NCBI RefSeq assembly: GCF_000699445.3
Contig: NC_067196.1
Coordinates: forward strand, 37,096,616 to 37,160,615
Direction: 5' to 3'
DNA length: 64,000 nt
DNA from: Schistosoma haematobium
Taxonomy: Eukaryota > Platyhelminthes > Trematoda > Strigeidida > Schistosomatidae
Below the pieces are notes generated by a model. The model saw nothing but the letters and a program-made list of their open reading frames with translations. It ran no database searches and was not told the origin of the DNA. This document shows, piece after piece, positions 35,501 to 44,500 of this stretch (positions are counted from its first letter, which is position 1; every line of letters starts with the position of its first letter). Both the position numbers and the translations under genes were made by a program.

Positions 35501-38500
35501 TTTCTTGTCATTACACGCTTTTTCATGACTACCGTCATCATCATCTGATGATGATGATGATGACGTCGAACAAGAAGAGGAGATATATGATTTATTCACT
35601 TGTTTTGGAGGTGAAATGCGAAGAACAGGGGGTTCGAGTAGTAAGCTTTGAGGGCCGGTAGTTTTAGATGAATCGGATGTGACAGTGTGACTTTTTTCAC
35701 TTGAATCTATTGATTGCTCTTTGATCTTTGCTGTTGGGTAAATGACTGGCTCACCTTTTATCGGTGGAGATGTGATTTTATCTAAAATAAAGAATGAAAA
35801 GCAAACATTTTATTCAGGTCTTTGGGAGAGAGCAAATACACAGAAAGAATTCTTAGTATAATAATAAAGATATTAGGAATAATTAGTATACCTTCGACTG
35901 TCATTGGTAAGTCTGCAGTAGGTCTTGTTTGGGATGGGTGTCCTAACGATCCAACATTTTGATTAACTGCTTTAGTGGAAGCCTTAGCTGCTGCTTGCTT
36001 TAACATTTGATCAACTTCATCAAAAGTGAACTGCCAGCTGTTTGGTGACTGAAGAGCTTGACGTATTAAAGCTAGACGCTCTAAATCAACACCATTAGAA
36101 TTTGAACTGGTAGGTATTGGATTAAATGGATCAGATATTGTTTTTTGTGAAGCTGCAGAGGTATGACTTTGAGGAACACAGGAGGCTGTAGGAACGTTTG
36201 AAGTAGTTTCAGGGATTGATGGCGAGGATGTGAAAGCATTTTTAGACTGGTTTAATTCTAATTATTAAAAAAACAGATGAACAGATAGAAGTTTTCGTAA
36301 CATCGGCATAAAAAAGAATAGATAGCAAACAGATCCCATTTTAACTACTCAATAAAACTCACAAACTTCTTATCTATGTAAAGTTCATACACTGACTCAT
36401 GTTGCTCATATATTGCAAAATAGAAAACCAAAGCTCACCTGGTTGTTGATTGCTTGTTACATCGGACGATAAACTTGAAGGTATACCAATTTGCTGTTTA
36501 TTTATTGCTTTTGGATTGGGCATAAAATGAGTAGGATGGGATGTTTCAACACCAGGTGTATCCAAAGGAGCTATAGAAGCAACAACTTTTACATGCGATT
36601 TTTGAATTGGTAAGGAGACATTTTGTCGTATATCCGTTGGCTCAGAACGAGAAGTGTTCGTGTGACTCTCAATATCAGAGTCCGAATGATTAAGTCCTAT
36701 TTTAACGAAAGATGAGAGAAACATTTACTAGAAAAAAAACTTAACTATGTGGCTATGTAATTGATTGCAAATGAAGATAAAAAATGAATACTTGATAAAA
36801 TAATCACTAGGTGAATATGATTAAAATAAGACAATTGGGTAGGCATTATGGAATTTAAAATATGACTCAATTGTAAATACACGTCAATCTTATTGTTAGA
36901 TTTATGAACTAATTGCATGAACAATATACAGCAAGATTGACAACGAATTAAGTAAAAGTTATGGGGAGAAGATTGCTCAGAAGAAGCATCTGAACGTTAG
37001 TAGTTAACATGATAATATAAACTGATGATCGATAGCAAAAGTAATTTGAAACGCTTTACAAATACAAATACTATAATTTTCTTACAAAACACAAGCCATC
37101 AGCAACCATTATATTAATGGACACAACACATATCTGTAACACAGAAGATGGATTTTGCTTCTGACGTTATTATGTTGCAAACTTACACAATGTATCGATA
37201 ACATTGATGTTATATCACAGACACTGAACAAAATGAGTGTGATAATTTAAGAACACCTTCATACAATCAAAGCATAGTTGATCAGAAAGAGTAACGTGAT
37301 TTTTAAACTCAGGATTTAAGGGAAGACAGAGTGGACGTATCTAGGTCATTTTGGCCGATTCTGAGCCATGTTACCCAAGGTCTGTAACCACCAGTTAAAA
37401 TAACAACGCGGACCCAACCAGTGTTCTAAATCGACCAACATGGCTCAGATAAGTGGTTTATGACTTCATGGATTTATACGACCTTTTACCTTTTGTTTTA
37501 ATTGTCCCCTCAACCTACAACAGAAAACGTAAAACCAGAAAACTAGGGCGAGTAATAGGAAAGTAAGACAATCTGTACTAGTAATTCATGCTGAGGGAAG
37601 TTTTATCATTTAGACAACTGTTAGTTGCAATGAATTCATATCAAAAACCACCAGATCAAATCCACATTTGCCAATACTGTTATATGGAACTGTGATAGGC
37701 GGATGGAATATACAACAGAACAATTTGTGATAGATATAAATTTTTGTGACTAAGATACTGAACATCCGTTTTATTTAAGAATCAAACTTATTAAAGTTAT
37801 ATTCTGAGCGACAAATAGTTCAGATGGTCATAATCTAAATAAAAGACATCAAGCGAACAGAGATAGAGAAATAACACTAGAGAGCGGTGGCTCAATAGGT
37901 AAAGCATTCGACTTTCAGATACTAAGCCACAGGTTCGAACCTAGCTTGACCTAATTGGTATGGGCAAATAAATAGTATCGATAGACTTCACACTTAGAAT
38001 ATCCCGACCGAAGCTCCTACCTTGACGCGGTGGTCGGGCTTGCCTATCGTGATGACCCAACCGAGCTATATTGGCTGGAACATATGTTCCTGTAGGTTCT
38101 ACCATGCCAGGCAGGTCGATTGGTGAACGGTAAGACTAAAAGCAGCAACTCAAGGTCTGAGGGCGAAGTCATAATGCTGACTGTGGAGAGGTGTGACAGC
38201 AGTAAGGTGTTTCCCTCGGACAACCAGCATCTGCAGCGATGCTGCCTTCCCACAAGGAAGGAAGGGATTGGAAAAGGTCGACCCTAAAAATGTCACACCT
38301 CACCTTACCTCACGGATTTCCGTCTCCGGCGGTAAGGCCCTTTGAAGAACGGAGCTAACACGTCAAAAACCTTCCACAAAAAGGCCGTGTGCGACCGGCC
38401 TCAAGCAGTTGTCCCTTGGGCTCTGCGGTCACGCTCCCAGGTCGTCAAGACCAACACTAATCCAATTTCCTTTTCAGGTTCCTCAAGAAATACCCTTCCA

Positions 38501-41500
38501 CGGTGTGGGCAGCCGGGAAGTGACATCAGCCCTCATACCCGTAACAGCACACGAGACCAAGTTGGTCAGATTCAAATCCTTCCTACACCTCCTAATACCT
38601 CTCTTATCTCCCCGACTAACCCTCCTCACGTCTCTTTATCATCTCGCACCGCTAGGGCGAACGATTCGAGTACGTGGAACCCCATTCCTGGTCTCCTGAA
38701 ACCACGCTCTAAACTATACGTAGGAGCTTTTAACGTACGAACACTTTGCCAAATAGGACAGCAGGCTTCCTTAGCTAAAACTTTAGAATCTCGCGCCATC
38801 GATGTGTGCTGCGTCTTCGAAACGCGCATACAGGATCCAAGTAGCGTCATTCATTTGACCTCACCATACCAAAATAAAGAACCAACTCGATTTACGCTTC
38901 GTGTATCTGGAAGCCCTGATTCTGCTACCCGTGGCCTCGCCGGCGTAGGTATAGCATTGAGTCCTAGGGCAGAACTAGCTCTCTTAGAGTGGATCCCAGT
39001 AGACAGTCGTTTGTGCGCTGTCCGACTGAACGGAACAGTAAGAATCCGAAAAGATAGGGACACTCGTCGTTGCCTCTTCGTCGTCTCTGCCTATTCTCCC
39101 ACTGACTGCAGCTCAGATGATGTAAAAGATGAGTTTTACAGAAAGCTTTCGGACCTTCTCCGAAAAGCTAGGCGCTCTGATGTAGTAATAGTGGCCGGTG
39201 ACTTTAATGCTCAAGTAGGTAAACTAAGCGATAGGGAAAGACACCTAAGTGGATCTTATGATGTCGTGGCTCAAAGAACAGATAATGGCTACCATCTGTT
39301 GCAGCTATGCTCAGATAACCGCCTGTTCCTTGCAAATACTAACTATAAGCATAAGGAAAAACATCTTTCAACATGGCGATCCCCTAATTCTTCTCAACGT
39401 TGGACCCAAATAGATCACATCGCTATCAGCCACCGATGGAGGGGCTCGATAGAAGACTGTCGCTCATTCTGGAGCACATGCTTAGATTCAGATCATGCTC
39501 TAGTACGAGCGCGTATTTGCCTGCGTCTTACTGGATGTAGGAAAACACTAAAAGGAAACCTCTTAGGGGCCTACTTAATGATAGTCAAGCTAAGAGTATA
39601 TTTCAGGAACAACTAGGAAAACAGTTAGGCAGCCATGTATGTGATGCCCACCCCGATGCAGCATGGAACGATATCCGAAAAGCTGTGGAAACAGCAGTGA
39701 TATCTGCTAGTAAGGTAAACCGTAAAGTTAAGGAGAAACACTGGATCTCAGCAGCAACTATCGCGCTGATAGATGCTCGGAAACTCAATCCACCTGACTC
39801 TGAACATAATGAAGAGCGGAGTCAGCTTAAGCACAAGCTGACAAGAAGTCTACGCAATGATCGTAAACAGTGGTGGGTAGCGAAAGCAAGAGAGATGGAA
39901 AAGGCAGCGGCAATAAGTAATAGCAGACAATTGTTCAGACTCGTTAAGGAAACCGGAATTAGGAACCCGACCGTTAGCGTAACAATCTCAGAGAAAGATG
40001 GACATATTATTCATTCTCAATCCAGGAGATTGGATCGATGGGCAGAACACTTTAGGGATCAGTTCAACTGGCCTTCAGCCACACTTCGGTTTCCCACGAT
40101 CTCTAGTCAACCTGAATGGCAAGTTAATTTAGGTCCTCCGTCCCTTTACGAAGTTGAAAAAGCCATAGGAAATCTGAAACGAGGGAGAGCAGCAGGCCCT
40201 GACAGGTTTACTCCTGAGATTCTTAAGGATGGTGGTCCAGTATAAGCAATGAGATTAACCGAGGTCTTAGGTAGAATTTGGGAACTGAACGTAATCCCAG
40301 CTGACTGGTCTCAATCACTGATTGTGCCAGTCTATAAGAAAGGACAAAAGTCCTCTTGTGACAATCACAGAGGAATCAGTTTGACTAATATAGTGTCTAA
40401 AATGTTAGCTTCAATAATACTTCGACGCCTAACCAAAGCTCGTGAAGAACAGACTAGAGAAAATCAGGCTGGTTTTCGACCTGGACGTGGTTGTATAGAT
40501 CAGATATTCACACTTTGTCAGGTTCTAGAACACAGACACACATTCAGACGCCCCACAATGGTAGTATTTCTCGACCTTAAGGCGGCATTCGACTCTGTTT
40601 ATCGTAAGGTTCTATGGCAGTGTTTGTCACTGAAAGGAGTACCAAAGAAGCGCATTAACCTTATACAGGCTCTCTACTCGAACACAACTGGTAGAGTGAG
40701 AGCTTATGGCGAACTGTCATCAGAATTGATTGCCTCAAGTGGTGTTCGTCAGGGCTGTCCACTCTCTCCATTTTTGTTCAACTTTGTCGTTGACGTACTT
40801 TTAGTAATAACACTTTCCTCGTCTAGATTTCCAGGGATTGAACTTCTACCGGGAGACTCACTTGTTGACCTAAAATATGCCGGTGATATAGTTCTATTTG
40901 GTGAAGACACTGACAAAATGCAGTCTTCTGACCACTCTAAGCAACAATGCAAGCATGTTCGGCAGGCGATTCTCCCCTCGAAATGCAAAATGTTGCTTCA
41001 GGATTGGGTTACATCGACACCTAAACTAGTGATAGGGAGTGAAGTAGTTGAGTGTGTCGACCGCTTCACTTATCTTGGAAGTCTCATCAGCTCTTGTGGT
41101 CTGGTGTGTGACGAAATCTCAGCACGGATACAGAAGGCTCGACTAGCTTTTGACAACTTGCGTCATTTATGGCGTAGGCGAGATATCCGTCTATCAACCA
41201 AAGGACATGTTTACTGCGCAGCAGTTCGTTCCGTCCTACTTTATGGCAGTGAAACATGGCCGGTAAGAGTAGAGGATATCCGTAGGCTACTAGTATTTGA
41301 TCATAGGTGTCTTCGAAATATTGCTCGCATATCCTGGGACCATCGAGTAAGTAATGCAGTTGTTAGGAAACGGGTACTAGGTGAAGATAGCAAATCAATT
41401 GATGACGTAGTGAAACTTCATCAGTTGAGATGGCTGGGACACGTGTCACGTATGCCCAACCACCGACTGCCTCGATGTGCGATGTTTTGTTGTATAGGAG

Positions 41501-44500
41501 TAGATTGTAAGAAAGCTAGGGGCGGCCAGACTAAAACATGGCACAAGTCCATGAAATCACTGACAAGTGGACTGAATCATATTGCTAGGTGTAGACTACC
41601 TTGTTGGGGACCGTGAGATGATAGCAACCGATGGTGAGAGACCCTGAATGACATGGCTCAAAATCATTTGCAATGGCGCAGGTGCATCCACTCTTCGTGT
41701 TCTCCCAAATTTTAATCTTCTGAATTCTTTATGTCCCTTTTTCCCTCTTTCCAAATTTATTTCGCTGGGTTATACTCCTTGAATAACATCTCCAAACCGT
41801 AATCTTCCCGATTACTGCTTATACTCTTGCTACCGCTACCACTACGGGATTTGAATCGACAACTGCATCTCTGTGCTAATGTGGTGTGGCAACTCGAACT
41901 GATGTACGTACGTACGAAGTTCTACGTTGTTACTGACTGACTGACACTTAGAATATGGCTTGAAGTCAAGTACACAAATCTGTACTTGGTAAGAATGATA
42001 ATAAAAAGCGTAAACAAATGTAGGTACGAGAAGATATCCATAATAAGGAAAAATATAAGTAGTACATGTGACAAATATAATCGATTCTTAATTGTCTCTC
42101 AACATAACTGACAATCTATTTCCTCCAACTCTATAGGCCGTCACAATTTAATCTGAACTTAAAAAGACCTTAGAAAAGAGTAGACAACTCCATCATATTT
42201 CTTCGACGTCTATAACAGCATGTCGATGGACCCAATAAAGAATTCCAGGGACTTGGTGACTGGTCAAAGACAACAACAAAGTTTACCAATCATTATCTAA
42301 TAAATATTTTTCACGCAAAACCCCTAACACTGAATTACTACATATCCCTCATGGTTAAACATATCTAGGAAATCAGTGACGGTAATGTTACAGATGAGAT
42401 TTTTCGATGATCCGACGAACGAATCGTCGATTGTTAAGATCAACGTATAGAATGTTAAGTGACAGATAAACACAAAGGTATAATGTAGCAAAATGATCGC
42501 TATTCACGAAAATGAATTATTGATTTAAGCCCCTGAATGATCAGAAATCAAAGACAAGATCACTAACTAGATGAATCGCCTTTCAATAAATAAAGTGACG
42601 TGTTTATGTACAGAATAAACATGATAAACACCATAAGTTATTGGAGGTAAGTCACTCATTCACCATTTAATTAAGATCGGACTGTTAGGTCTAATCTTTG
42701 GGTATCGAATCAGATGTGCACTATTAAGATAATATATAAATTCATGGCACATCGTAGAAGGACTATGCACTAACTGATAAATAATACATTAATGATGTAC
42801 TCCAACTAAAACGGCACCGTTATTGCTTTTGCTTGAGCAATTCTTAAAGAAGTGAGACAATCGATAAAAATAAGTATTACTAAGAAACTGTCATTTTGCT
42901 TGTTAAAGCATAAAAACGATTGGCTTATTCCACGGAACCAGATATGCGCTTCAATGAATTAGCAATATGTTCATCCTCAAAAAAATCCAAAACATACCTC
43001 GTAGTAGATTGGATCGTTCCTGTTTCAACTCACGCCTTTTAGCTTTGACCTAGATTAAAATATAAAAACTTGGATTAAGGGCAAGGAAATAGATATATAA
43101 AATAATTGGAATATTGCCATATGTAGTTATAAGCAGACAATCGCTCAAGGCCAGTGAACCTTCAATCATATTCATATCATAAATTATTGCTGAACTTAAC
43201 TAACACCACTTATTTTCCACAACACAATAGCCTTCTCGCCACATTGTTTTTCTCTACGATTTCCTTTCATGTTCCATACCGAAACCGAGGATAAATATAG
43301 AAAAGTAGAATCAGTCAGTCAGTAACAACGTAGAACTTCGTACGTACGTACATCAGTTCGAGTTGCCACACCACATTAGCACAGAGATGCAGTTGTCGAT
43401 TCAAATCCCGTAGTGGTAGCGGTAGCAAGAGTATAAGCAGTAATCGGGAAGATTACGGTTTGGAGATGTTATTCAAGGAGTATAACCCAGCGAAATAAAT
43501 TTGGAAAGAGGGAAAAAGGGACATAAAGAATTCAGAAGATTAAAATTTGGGAGAACACGAAGAGTGGATGCACCTGCGCCATTGCAAATGATTTTGAGCC
43601 ATGTCATTCAGGGTCTCTCACCATCGGTTGCTATCATCTCACGGTCCCCAACAAGGTAGTCTACACCTAGCAATATGATTCAGTCCACTTGTCAGTGATT
43701 TCATGGACTTGTGCCATGTTTTAGTCTGGCCGCCCCTAGCTTTCTTACAATCTACTCCTATACAACAAAACATCGCACATCGAGGCAGTCGGTGGTTGGG
43801 CATACGTGACACGTGTCCCAGCCATCTCAACTGATGAAGTTTCACTACGTCATCAATTGATTTGCTATCTTCACCTAGTACCCGTTTCCTAACAACTGCA
43901 TTACTTACTCGATGGTCCCAGGATATGCGAGCAATATTTCGAAGACACCTATGATCAAATACTAGTAGCCTACGGATATCCTCTACTCTTACCGGCCATG
44001 TTTCACTGCCATAAAGTAGGACGGAACGAACTGCTGCGCAGTAAACACGTCCTTTGGTTGATAGACGGATATCTCGCCTACGCCATAAATGACGCAAGTT
44101 GTCAAAAGCTAGTCGAGCCTTCTGTATCCGTGCTGAGATTTCGTCACACACCAGACCACAAGAGCTGATGAGACTTCCAAGATAAGTGAAGCGGTCGACA
44201 CACTCAACTACTTCACTCCCTATCACTAGTTTAGGTGTCGATGTAACCCAATCCTGAAGCAACATTTTGCATTTCGAGGGGGAGAATCGCCTGCCGAACA
44301 TGCTTGCATTGTTGCTTAGAGTGGTCAGAAGACTGCATTTTGTCAGTGTCTTCACCAAATAGAACTATATCACCGGCATATTTTAGGTCAACAAGTGAGT
44401 CTCCCGGTAGAAGTTCAATCCCTGGAAATCTAGACGAGGAAAGTGTTATTACTAAAAGTACGTCAACGACAAAGTCGAGAAATACTACCATTGTGGGGCG

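Larger units (their letters stand above)
38003..41943 (+). mobile_element. RTE family B copy 2 (B2), full length with 13-bp target duplication
   Basis: This complete 3941-bp element lies between direct repeats ACACTTAGAATAT (37990-38002 and 41944-41956). The precise 5' terminus is CCCGACC. It contains a ribozyme-like fold, a 5' untranslated region, the endonuclease frame 38342-39616, RT frames 39685-40245 and 40249-41616, and a 3' untranslated region with the palindromic GTACGTACGTACG and TGACTG end. It is almost identical to B3, including a TAA at 40243-40245 and the catalytic-site change YAGD (40876-40887). It is inserted in a ZNF106-like intron, opposite to the gene. Confidence 0.93.

Noticed and set aside
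37888..37941. A functional tRNA gene at the A-box/B-box pair.
   Set aside because: No proper acceptor stem or anticodon arm could be formed; it fits a SINE head better.
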